The notes under the pieces: model-generated
What the model was told of the DNA's origin: nothing
The model's database searches: none
The model's input: only the letters and a program-made list of their open reading frames with translations
Part shown: positions 8,200 through 16,480 of the stretch, piece after piece
Layout of the letters: each line of letters opens with the position of its first letter
Position numbering within the stretch: position 1 is the stretch's first letter
Assembly (NCBI GenBank): GCA_014379965.1
Contig: JACMKU010000079.1
Location: forward strand, 1 to 64,000
DNA from: Chitinophagaceae bacterium
Lineage (GTDB): Bacteria; Bacteroidota; Bacteroidia; Chitinophagales; Chitinophagaceae
DNA length: 64,000 bases
Reading direction: 5' to 3'
Made by a program: the position numbers and the translations under genes

Positions 8200-9311
8200 A
8201 TGACTTACCATTAAATGGAATTGTTGTGCTGGAATTTGCACAGTATCTGTCCGGGCCTTCAGCAGGTCTTCGCCTTGCTGATCTGGGCGCCCGGGTCATA
8301 AAGATCGAGAAGCCCGGAACCGGGGATGCCGGAAGAAAACTGGCCATCAAAAACCTGTGGGCGGAAGATGGGAGTTCATTGCTATTTCATGCAATTAATA
8401 GGAATAAAGACAGTGTTGTGGCGGATTTGAAAAATGCGGATGACAAGGAAAGGTTATGCGAATTGATCAAGGGAGCAGATGTGTTACTTCATAATTTTCG
8501 ACCAGGAGTAATGGAGAAGAATGGGCTGGACTATGAGGAGGTGAGGAAAATAAACAAACGCATTATCTATGCCGAAATAAGCGGCTATGGGAAAACTGGC
8601 CCATGGAAGAATAAGCCCGGCCAGGATTTGCTATTGCAATCTATAACCGGGTTGACATATACAACCGGAAACGGGGATAATGGACCTGTTCCATTCGGCA
8701 TTTCCGTAGGTGATATATTATCCGGCCAGCAACTCGTCCAGGGTATTTTAGCTGCATTGATCCGAAGACAAAAGACAAACGAAGGCGCATTGATTGAAGT
8801 GAGCTTAATGGAATCGCTTCTCGATTTCCAGTTTGAGCTGCTTACTACATATTATGCTACAGGCATTCAGCCGAAAAGAAGTATCCAAAACAATGGACAT
8901 ACATTATTGGGTGCACCGTATGGTTTGTACCAAACGAAAGATGGGTACATCGCTCTTGCCATGATGGACCTGTACGAACTGGCCGACGCAATTGGCTGCA
9001 ATGCATTGAAGGATTTTGGCAGGCTAGAAGTATTTGAACGGCGCGATGAGATCAAGTTGGTCCTTGCCGCGTTCCTGGTTAATGAGACTTCTGCTAGCTG
9101 GATAGAGAGATTGCATGAATTTGGGCTTTGGGCTATGGAAGTATTGGATTGGGATAAAATGGAGCAGCTTGAGGCGTATAGAATTTTGGAAATGGAGCAA
9201 CAGGTGAATACCAATGGCAACAAATTTATTACGACCCGATGCCCGGTAAGAATTAATGGAAAAAGATTGGTAAGTGATAAGGCAGCGCCTGCTTTTACGG
9301 GCATTAACTAG
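8196..9311 (+). CDS. Class III CoA transferase (CaiB/BaiF family), first copy
   Basis: 371 residues. It begins LPLNGIVVLEFAQYLSGPSAGLRLADLGARVIKIE in pieces that are standard for the family, with VADLKNADDKERL, ADVLLHNFRPGVMEKNGLDYE and ISGYGKTGPW motifs. Asp144 in PGQDLLLQS aligns with the catalytic Asp that forms the anhydride and CoA intermediates in formyl-CoA transferase. It moves CoA between carboxylic acids in the cytosol. The start overlaps the preceding gene by four bases. A second copy follows after four bases; the two are clearly related along their length. Substrate is not visible. Confidence 0.92.
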   Translation: MNDLPLNGIVVLEFAQYLSGPSAGLRLADLGARVIKIEKPGTGDAGRKLAIKNLWAEDGSSLLFHAINRNKDSVVADLKNADDKERLCELIKGADVLLHNFRPGVMEKNGLDYEEVRKINKRIIYAEISGYGKTGPWKNKPGQDLLLQSITGLTYTTGNGDNGPVPFGISVGDILSGQQLVQGILAALIRRQKTNEGALIEVSLMESLLDFQFELLTTYYATGIQPKRSIQNNGHTLLGAPYGLYQTKDGYIALAMMDLYELADAIGCNALKDFGRLEVFERRDEIKLVLAAFLVNETSASWIERLHEFGLWAMEVLDWDKMEQLEAYRILEMEQQVNTNGNKFITTRCPVRINGKRLVSDKAAPAFTGIN

Positions 9312-9315
9312 TGAA

Positions 9316-10491
9316 ATGAAGCTATTACAGGATATCTTAATCATCGACTTCAGCCAATTTCTAAGTGGCCCATCAGCATCATTGCGGATGGCAGACCTTG
9401 GAGCGGAAATTATTAAGATCGAACGACCCGGTAGCGGTGACATTTGCCGACATCTATATGTAAGCGATGTGATGCTGGGAGGAGAGTCGACCATTTTTCA
9501 TGCTATCAACAGGAATAAGAAAAGCTATGCCGCCGACCTGAAGGAGCCTGACGATGTAGAAAAAGTAAAAGTACTGATAGAAAAGGCGGATGTGGTGATG
9601 CATAATTTCAGGCCAGGAGTGATGGAACGGCTTGGATTGGATTACGATTCCGTGAAAGCTATCAATCCCTCAATTATTTATGCTGAAATAAGTGGCTATG
9701 GTAATGTAGGCCCGTGGAAGGACTTGCCTGGGCAGGATCTGTTATTACAGGCCGCAAGTGGATTAACCTGGTTAAGTAATAATAGTGATGAACATCCTAC
9801 CCCAATGGGTGTGGCCGTAGTAGATATTTTTGCCGGTACACATATTACACAAGGTATCTTAGCAGCCTTATATAAACGAGGTATAAGTGGTGAAGGCGCG
9901 CTGGTGCAGGTGAGTATGTTTGAAAGTGCCCTGGATTTCCAATTTGAAGTATTGACTTGTTACTATAACGATGGAGGCCAACTGCCCGATCGAAGCGCAA
10001 TAAACAATGCGCATGCATACGTGGCAGCGCCTTATGGTTTGTATAAAACCATCGATAGTTATATCGCACTGGCCATGACCGATATTGTCAAATTGGGAAG
10101 CTTGTTGGAGTGCGAGCCTTTAAGAATCTATCTTGACTCGGGTGACTGGTTCAATAAGCGCGATGAGATAAAGAATCTATTGGCGGCACACCTGGCTACG
10201 GCAACAACTGCACATTGGCTGGGAATACTGGAGGCGGCTGACATATGGTGTGCCCCCGTTCATGACTATGATTCGCTATTGAAGGAAGAGGGATACCGTA
10301 TTCTGAATATGGAGATTACTACTAAAACAAGCTCCGGTTTAACTGTAAAAACAACCCGTTGTCCCATACGGGTAGATGGACAAATATTGACCAGCGATAA
10401 AGGAGCCCCAAAACTCGGGGAACACAACGAAATGCTGGATAAAAAGTTTAATTTGAATCGGGAGATGCAACCTCTCGAAAAGAGAAAATGA
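9316..10491 (+). CDS. Class III CoA transferase (CaiB/BaiF family), second copy
   Basis: I start it at ATG 9316 (MKLLQDILIIDFSQFLSG), 391 residues; an in-frame upstream ATG at 9274 would overlap the previous gene by 38 bases and add 14 residues that lack homology to copy one. Conserved segments match the first copy (SGPSASLRMADLGAE, NFRPGVMERLGLDYD, AEISGYGNVGPW), with catalytic Asp141 in PGQDLLLQA. Two adjacent class III transferases often form a heteromeric enzyme or act on successive acids. The divergence between copies suggests distinct roles rather than a recent duplication. The amidohydrolase starts three bases after the stop. Confidence 0.9.
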   Translation: MKLLQDILIIDFSQFLSGPSASLRMADLGAEIIKIERPGSGDICRHLYVSDVMLGGESTIFHAINRNKKSYAADLKEPDDVEKVKVLIEKADVVMHNFRPGVMERLGLDYDSVKAINPSIIYAEISGYGNVGPWKDLPGQDLLLQAASGLTWLSNNSDEHPTPMGVAVVDIFAGTHITQGILAALYKRGISGEGALVQVSMFESALDFQFEVLTCYYNDGGQLPDRSAINNAHAYVAAPYGLYKTIDSYIALAMTDIVKLGSLLECEPLRIYLDSGDWFNKRDEIKNLLAAHLATATTAHWLGILEAADIWCAPVHDYDSLLKEEGYRILNMEITTKTSSGLTVKTTRCPIRVDGQILTSDKGAPKLGEHNEMLDKKFNLNREMQPLEKRK

Positions 10492-10494
10492 CCC

Positions 10495-11358
10495 ATGCAA
10501 AGAATAGTTGACACTCATATTCATGTTTGGGATCTCAGCCGGGCCGATTATCCATGGCTCAAAGGCGATGCTACGATCTTGAACAGGTCGTATAAATTAG
10601 ATGAAATTGACGAGGAGCGAAAAGTAGCCGGGGTCACGCATGGGGTCATGGTGCAGGCAAGCTGTAACCTTGATGATACCAACATGATGCTGGAAGTGGC
10701 GGAGCAGAATGATTGGATACGAGGCGTCGTCTGCTGGTTACCCCTGGCGGATACAAGTAGAGCAGCAAAATTGCTTGACCATTGTTTTCTCCCACATGAG
10801 TATTTCAAAGGAGTTCGCCACCTGATCCATGACGAACAGGATCCCCGATGGTTATTACAGCATTCTGTCATCGAAAGCCTTAAACTACTGGCGGAGAATG
10901 ATATCCCCTACGATGTTGTAGGGGTTTTGCCCGCCCATATTGAAACGGTTCTGGAGGTTGCCACCCAGGTTCCCGATTTGCGGATGATATTCGATCATCT
11001 GAATGCACCACCTATTTCGACAAGAGAAAGATTCGGAAAATGGGGATCATTGATGAAGGAAGCTGCAAATAATAAAAACATTTTTGCGAAAATATCGGGA
11101 TTGGGAACGGCTAGTGGAAACTTTTCCGGCAGAACTGTTGAGGATATCAAACCATACGTTGCTTTTGCACTTGAGCATTTCGGAACTGAACGCTGCTTGT
11201 GCGGAGGAGATTGGCCCGTATCAGCATTAGTAAATACCTATGCGGATACCTGGATGATTACAAAGAATATTGTGAGTGAGCTGGTAAATGAAACAGAACA
11301 AGAAGCTATCTATTACCGCAATGCTGACAAGTTTTATGATTTAGGATTGGACCATTGA
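10495..11358 (+). CDS. Amidohydrolase-superfamily sugar lactonase (L-fuconolactonase/L-rhamnonolactonase-like)
   Basis: 287 residues of the COG3618 type. The N-terminal metal motif is VDTHIHVWDLSRADYPWL (His8, His10), typical of L-fuconolactonase and L-rhamnono-lactonase. Later landmarks are VGVLPAHIETVLEVA, FDHLN and the terminal metal ligand region CGGDWPVS. It would open a sugar-derived 1,4- or 1,5-lactone to the aldonate in the cytosol. The Gfo/Idh/MocA dehydrogenase that follows, or the Zn-dehydrogenase at 25435, could supply the lactone. Plausible starting sugars in an RG-II locus are L-fucose, L-galactose, L-rhamnose, D-apiose or aceric acid. Confidence 0.85.
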   Translation: MQRIVDTHIHVWDLSRADYPWLKGDATILNRSYKLDEIDEERKVAGVTHGVMVQASCNLDDTNMMLEVAEQNDWIRGVVCWLPLADTSRAAKLLDHCFLPHEYFKGVRHLIHDEQDPRWLLQHSVIESLKLLAENDIPYDVVGVLPAHIETVLEVATQVPDLRMIFDHLNAPPISTRERFGKWGSLMKEAANNKNIFAKISGLGTASGNFSGRTVEDIKPYVAFALEHFGTERCLCGGDWPVSALVNTYADTWMITKNIVSELVNETEQEAIYYRNADKFYDLGLDH

Positions 11359-11388
11359 TAAAGAAATCGGTGGATGAAATGATTCTAC

Positions 11389-12432
11389 ATGTATCAAAAC
11401 TCCATTTATATTATTGGTGCCGGTAGCATTGTCAACGACGCGCATCTTCCTGCGTACAGGATCGCGGGCTATAACGTGCAGGGTATTTTTGATATCAACG
11501 AGGCGAAAGCCACGAAAGCGGCAACTTCTTTTTCTATTCCGAAAGTATTTTCAAGTATAGCGCGGATGGTAGAAGTCGCGCCTGGCAATGCTGTATTTGA
11601 TGTGGCCGTTCCCGGGTCGCAAACAATAGCTGTGCTCCAGCAGCTTCCAGAAGGCGCTTCTGTACTGTTGCAGAAACCAATGGGAGAGAACTTCGGCGAG
11701 GCAAAACAGATTCTCGAACTGGCACGGAGCAAGGATATGCTTGCCGCTATCAATTTCCAGTTACGCTATGCACCATATATCCTGGCGGCAAAGAAGTTTA
11801 TATGTGCCGGTAGCCTCGGGGATATCAACGATATTGAAGTAAATGTAAATGTTTACACACCCTGGCATTTATGGGATTTCCTGGTCTCTTCACCAAGGGT
11901 TGAAATCTTGTACCATAGTATTCATTACATCGACTTGATAAGAAATCTGCTGGGCAATCCGCAATCTGTTTACGCCAAAACGACTAAACATCCTTCAATG
12001 CCCCAACTGGCATCGGTACGCAGCAATATTATCATGGATTATGGTGAAATGATTGCGGCAAATATTCTTACAAATCATTGTCACATCTATGGAACGCCCA
12101 AACAGCAGTCCTATATCAAGATGGAAGGGAGTAAAGGAGCGATTAAGATAAATTTCGGGGCACTGATCGATTATCCACGCGGCGCTGCAGACAGTTTTGA
12201 ATATGTGTTGCTTGAAGACGGAAAAGAACCTGAATGGAAAGAAATGAACATCGAAGGCAGTTGGTTCCCGCATGCTTTTATCGGTAGCATGGAACAACTC
12301 TTGCTCGCTACCAACGGGAGCATTGAAAGGCCTGATAATAGTGTTGAAGATTGTATTTATACGATGGTCTGCACCGAGGCTGCCTACCTATCGAGCGCAA
12401 ATGGTGGAATTGCGTTAACCAACCTGACCTAA
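11389..12432 (+). CDS. Gfo/Idh/MocA family NAD(P)-dependent dehydrogenase
   Basis: 347 residues. The Rossmann motif IIGAGSIVNDAHLPAY is at the N-terminus; the usual EKP motif is LLQKPMGEN, keeping the catalytic Lys96 but with Gln in place of Glu. The C-terminal alpha/beta domain includes FQLRYAPYI and VEILYHSIHYIDLIRNLLG, with the catalytic-type His in YHSIHYID. Family members oxidize aldoses to lactones or interconvert inositols; D-apiose dehydrogenase also belongs here. With the lactonase directly upstream, an aldose-to-aldonate step is likely. Cytosolic. Substrate not determinable from sequence. Confidence 0.88.
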   Translation: MYQNSIYIIGAGSIVNDAHLPAYRIAGYNVQGIFDINEAKATKAATSFSIPKVFSSIARMVEVAPGNAVFDVAVPGSQTIAVLQQLPEGASVLLQKPMGENFGEAKQILELARSKDMLAAINFQLRYAPYILAAKKFICAGSLGDINDIEVNVNVYTPWHLWDFLVSSPRVEILYHSIHYIDLIRNLLGNPQSVYAKTTKHPSMPQLASVRSNIIMDYGEMIAANILTNHCHIYGTPKQQSYIKMEGSKGAIKINFGALIDYPRGAADSFEYVLLEDGKEPEWKEMNIEGSWFPHAFIGSMEQLLLATNGSIERPDNSVEDCIYTMVCTEAAYLSSANGGIALTNLT

Positions 12433-12441
12433 TAATAGAAA

Positions 12442-13827
12442 ATGAAGAAACTCCTCATCATACTTGCTCTCTGGTTCTGCCAGCCCATCATTGCCCAACC
12501 AATCGCATTCCCCGGTGCCGAGGGTTTTGGGAAATTTGCTTCAGGTGGCCGTGGTGGTAAGGTAATGATAGTAAAGAATCTCAACGATAAAGGAGAAGGT
12601 AGTTTTCGTCATGCCCTTGAACAGTATCCAGGCGAACCTCTCACCATACTATTCAGTATAAGTGGCATCATCGAGCTCGAATCGAACATCGTGATCAAAC
12701 GTTCGAATCTTACTATCGCGGGGCAAACTGCCCCGGGCGATGGCATCTGCCTTAAGAATTATTCGTTTATAGTCAACGGGGCTTCATCAAAAGGAAATCA
12801 TGGTAACATCATTATTCGTTTTATCCGCTCCCGACCCGGTGGTACCGATAAGAAGGGTTTGTATGGATTTGATATGGAGAACTGTCATGATGTGATAATC
12901 GATCATTGCAGTTTTAGCTGGGCTAATGAGGAATGTGCTGCCATGTATGACACAAAGAACACTTCTGTTCAATGGTGCATCGTGAGCGAAGGGTTATACA
13001 ATGCCGGGCATATGAAAGGCAATCGCTCATACGGGGGCGTATGGGGCGGGCAGTATGCCAGTTATCATCATAACCTGATCGCCCATCTTAATAACAGGGT
13101 CGTTCGATTTAATGGGGCGCGGGCTCATGATACTATTGCCTTAATTGATTATCGGAATAATGTTATCTACAACTGGGGCAATACCAATGCCTGCTATGGA
13201 GGGGAAGTGAATATAAGTGGGGGCGTATCGCAGGTCAATATGGTGAATAATTATTACAAGCCCGGGCCGGCCGCACCCAATGAATTGAAATTTATTCATG
13301 CCTCGTATCAAAAGGAAAAGGCGAAAGGTACAGGAGAGTGGTATCTGATCGGCAATGTCATGGGTGGAAATAATTCTCTTACGAAAAATAATTCCAAGGG
13401 ATTAGACCTGGCAGAAGCAGGGTATCCCAAAAATGCAGAATCAGACGCGCCCTTTCCAGTTTCCTCCTCCGTGCCACCGCAATCGGCTAAGGAATCCTAC
13501 GATGAGGTATTGAAATTTGCAGGGGCCATTTTTCCGAAAAGGGATAAAGTGGACGAGCGTGTAGTTGCCGAAACGAGGAGCGGATCCGCAATAGGCAAAG
13601 GAATGTATGGCAAACCCGGCATCATCGATACGCCGATCGCCGTCGGTGGTTGGCCGGAATACAAAACGTTACAGAGTCCTGCGGATGCCGATGGCGATGG
13701 AATGCCTGATGCATGGGAAACGAAGAAGGGATTAAACACCCATGATCCTAATGACCGAAATAAAGTAAATGCTGAAGGCTACACCATGCTGGAAGTTTAT
13801 TTAAATGAATTGGTGGAGATGAAATGA
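12442..13827 (+). CDS. PL1 family pectate lyase with C-terminal Ca-binding repeat
   Basis: 461 residues with a signal peptide ending near IIAQP. The motif AFPGAEGFGKFASGGRGGKV opens the right-handed beta-helix of Bacteroidota PL1 enzymes, followed by TIAGQTAPGDG, IIDHCSFSWANEE (Ca2+ ligands) and NRVVRFNGAR with catalytic-type Arg222. The C-terminus carries DADGDGMPDAWE, a thrombospondin type 3-like calcium loop. It cleaves alpha-1,4-galacturonan by beta-elimination, outside the cytosol. It follows the intracellular CoA module by nine bases, so both are probably co-transcribed. A second, longer PL1 is at 35630. Confidence 0.93.
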   Translation: MKKLLIILALWFCQPIIAQPIAFPGAEGFGKFASGGRGGKVMIVKNLNDKGEGSFRHALEQYPGEPLTILFSISGIIELESNIVIKRSNLTIAGQTAPGDGICLKNYSFIVNGASSKGNHGNIIIRFIRSRPGGTDKKGLYGFDMENCHDVIIDHCSFSWANEECAAMYDTKNTSVQWCIVSEGLYNAGHMKGNRSYGGVWGGQYASYHHNLIAHLNNRVVRFNGARAHDTIALIDYRNNVIYNWGNTNACYGGEVNISGGVSQVNMVNNYYKPGPAAPNELKFIHASYQKEKAKGTGEWYLIGNVMGGNNSLTKNNSKGLDLAEAGYPKNAESDAPFPVSSSVPPQSAKESYDEVLKFAGAIFPKRDKVDERVVAETRSGSAIGKGMYGKPGIIDTPIAVGGWPEYKTLQSPADADGDGMPDAWETKKGLNTHDPNDRNKVNAEGYTMLEVYLNELVEMK

Positions 13828-13828
13828 C

Positions 13829-16474
13829 ATGCGCATATTGTTTATTACTATATCAGTACTTTTTAGTTCCTTGCTTTCGGCACAGGTGAAGATCGATAAC
13901 AAGATGCCTTCGGCGCGAACAAACTTTGGTGTTCAGCACCTCCATGCCGCCGTAAACCAGCTAAAACTGAATACCGCCAGGCACACGATCACCTTGAATC
14001 TTCAACCGCGAGGAAAGCAAGAGGGCTTTGCGGTTGAGACGAGATATAACAGTACTATTATCACCGGCAATGACGAATCCGGAATTTTGTATGGCTGCTT
14101 GGCGTTTGCTGACCAGTTGAAGTTGTCAAAGAAATTTCCTGTCGTCTATTCCTCTAATGATGCGCCCGAAATGGTTTTGCGCGGCCAATGTATCGGGCTT
14201 CAAAAATCGACCTACCTCCCGGGAAGGAATGTGTATGAGTATCCTTATACCCCGGAAACTTTTCCCTGGTTTTACGATAAGAAATTATGGTTGCAGGTAT
14301 TGGATTCGATGCTTGTGAACAGGATGAACTCTTTATATCTGTGGAACGGCCATCCTTTTGCTTCACTGGTAAAACTCAAAGATTATCCCTATGCGGTGGA
14401 GGTGGACGATGCCACATTCAAAAAGAATGAGGAGGTGTATCGGTTCATCACAAAAGAAGCTGAAAAACGTGGTATCTGGGTAATACAAATGTTCTATAAT
14501 ATCATTGTATCAAAACCATTCGCGGAACATCATAACATCAAAACCCAGGAGCGCGAAAGACCCATCACCCCTTTATTAGCGGATTATACAAGGAAATCGA
14601 TTGCCGCCTTTGTAGAGAAGTACCCGAATGTGGGTCTAATGGTTTGTTTAGGTGAGGCTATGGAAGGAGTGGGCAACGATGATATCGAATGGTTCACCAA
14701 AACAATTATTCCCGGTGTGCAGGATGGGTTAAAAGCACTGGGTAAAAAGGTAGAGCCGCCAATTGTCTTAAGAGCGCACGATACCGATGCGCCGTCGGTA
14801 ATGAAAGCAGCACTTCCCTTGTATAAGAATCTTTATACTGAAGCAAAGTTTAACGGTGAAGCCCTGACCTATGCAAGACCGAGAGGAAGCTGGGCGCAAC
14901 TACACCAAACCTTAAGCAAGCTGGGGAGCGTACAGATCGAGAATGTGCATATACTCGCCAATCTTGAACCCTTTCGGTACGGATCTCCAGACTTCATTCA
15001 GCAGTCTGTTATCGGAATGCATGAAGTAATGGGTGGAAACGGTCTTCACCTCTATCCACAAGCATCTTATTGGGATTGGCCTTATAGTGCGGATAGCACC
15101 AAAGGGAAACGATTGCTACAAATCGAAAGAGACTGGATCTGGTACAAAGCCTGGAGCAGGTATGCGTGGAAAGCAAAACGTAACCGGGAAGGGGAGATGG
15201 ATTACTGGAGCAGGTTGTTGGCGAAAAAATTTGGGTGCAGTATGTCCGATGGCAAGAAAATTCTGTCGGCCTACGAAGAAAGTGGAGAGATTGCTCCAAA
15301 ATTGTTGCGCCGGTTCGGCATAACGGATGGGAATCGGCAGACACTCACTCTTGGCATGCTGATGACCCAGCTCATCAATCCCTTCCGGTATGGATTGTTT
15401 ACACTGTTGTATGATGGTGAAAGTCCTGAGGGAGAGATGCTGATTGACTATGCGGATAAGCATTGGAAGGACCTCCCGCATATTGGTGAGACGCCTGTAC
15501 ATATCATTAACGAGGTAAAACAACATGCCGATCGGTCACTTGCCGCAATTAATTCGGTTGTTGCAAACAAACATAAAGAGGAATTCAATCGGCTTAAGAA
15601 CGATATATCCTGCTATCATGCGATGTCCTATCATTTTGCCGCGAAGGCCCAGTCTGCTTTATCGGTATTGCGATATAAATACAGCGGTGATATCAGGGAT
15701 TTGGAATTCGCTGCGGGATACCTGCAGCAAAGTGTGGGGAGTTATAAGGAGTTGGCACGGCAAACAAAATCGTCCTATCTCTACGCTAACAGTATGCAAA
15801 CACAACAACGAAAGATTCCGATGCGCGGAGTAGATGGAACCTATAAGCACTGGAGTGAAATGGTCCCGGTTTTCGAAAAAGAATTGGCGACATTTAAATT
15901 CAAGATCGATTCTCTCAAGAAAAATATAGCTGGTACTGGGCGAATGATAAAGGCACTCGTTCCCGCCAATGTCACCCTGCACGATAATCTTTATACTGTG
16001 GACGCCAGCGCCCTGCCCTTTACCGATACCAGTTTGCAGATTAATGTTCTTGCTCCTGAATTAATTGGATTGAAGGGACTATCACAATCATTAGGGCGGC
16101 AACTACAATCGGGGACGACAATAAAATTTTCAACCCTTCAACCCGTAAGGTTATTAGTCGGTTACTTCAAACCACAAAGGGCCGCTTTCACCAACGATAC
16201 GGTTTTTCTTAAGGCGCCTGAACTGGAAACCAATGCTACCGCGGATGACTATGGTCAGGCGGAAATCAGGATTACTAACGCCGTTGGTATTGTCGGAATG
16301 CCACCGGTGAACGTTCATACATACGAATTCAAGGCGGGTACACATGAGCTTCGGTTGGGAAAAGGCGTTTGCCTGGTTCTAGGATTTATAGATGGGCAGC
16401 AGGTTGTACCAATTTATGATGCCATGCTAATGAGTGATGCAAAGAACAAAAATCTGGACTGGCTATTTGAGTAA
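13829..16474 (+). CDS. Large secreted glycoside hydrolase, GH138-like alpha-galacturonidase candidate
   Basis: 881 residues, signal peptide ending at LLSAQ. An N-terminal GH20b-like domain (residues about 20-110, with TIITGNDESGILYGCLAFAD) precedes a barrel starting near MVLRGQCIGLQKS. Two conserved-looking glutamates, Glu276 in MVCLGEAMEG and Glu344 in KFNGEALTYARPRG, are 68 residues apart. I recall a nearly identical spacing for the catalytic pair of GH138 alpha-D-galacturonidase from RG-II degradation, which is the main reason for this call. The C-terminal part (from about 700) is a beta-sandwich. Alternatives are GH67/GH115-type alpha-glucuronidases. It starts two bases after the PL1 stop. 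Confidence 0.55.
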   Translation: MRILFITISVLFSSLLSAQVKIDNKMPSARTNFGVQHLHAAVNQLKLNTARHTITLNLQPRGKQEGFAVETRYNSTIITGNDESGILYGCLAFADQLKLSKKFPVVYSSNDAPEMVLRGQCIGLQKSTYLPGRNVYEYPYTPETFPWFYDKKLWLQVLDSMLVNRMNSLYLWNGHPFASLVKLKDYPYAVEVDDATFKKNEEVYRFITKEAEKRGIWVIQMFYNIIVSKPFAEHHNIKTQERERPITPLLADYTRKSIAAFVEKYPNVGLMVCLGEAMEGVGNDDIEWFTKTIIPGVQDGLKALGKKVEPPIVLRAHDTDAPSVMKAALPLYKNLYTEAKFNGEALTYARPRGSWAQLHQTLSKLGSVQIENVHILANLEPFRYGSPDFIQQSVIGMHEVMGGNGLHLYPQASYWDWPYSADSTKGKRLLQIERDWIWYKAWSRYAWKAKRNREGEMDYWSRLLAKKFGCSMSDGKKILSAYEESGEIAPKLLRRFGITDGNRQTLTLGMLMTQLINPFRYGLFTLLYDGESPEGEMLIDYADKHWKDLPHIGETPVHIINEVKQHADRSLAAINSVVANKHKEEFNRLKNDISCYHAMSYHFAAKAQSALSVLRYKYSGDIRDLEFAAGYLQQSVGSYKELARQTKSSYLYANSMQTQQRKIPMRGVDGTYKHWSEMVPVFEKELATFKFKIDSLKKNIAGTGRMIKALVPANVTLHDNLYTVDASALPFTDTSLQINVLAPELIGLKGLSQSLGRQLQSGTTIKFSTLQPVRLLVGYFKPQRAAFTNDTVFLKAPELETNATADDYGQAEIRITNAVGIVGMPPVNVHTYEFKAGTHELRLGKGVCLVLGFIDGQQVVPIYDAMLMSDAKNKNLDWLFE

Positions 16475-16480
16475 ACAATC

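Noticed and set aside
9274-9315. Upstream start for the second CoA transferase
   Set aside because: It would overlap the first transferase by 38 bases and adds a basic stretch not found in the paralogue; MKLLQD at 9316 aligns with the family start.
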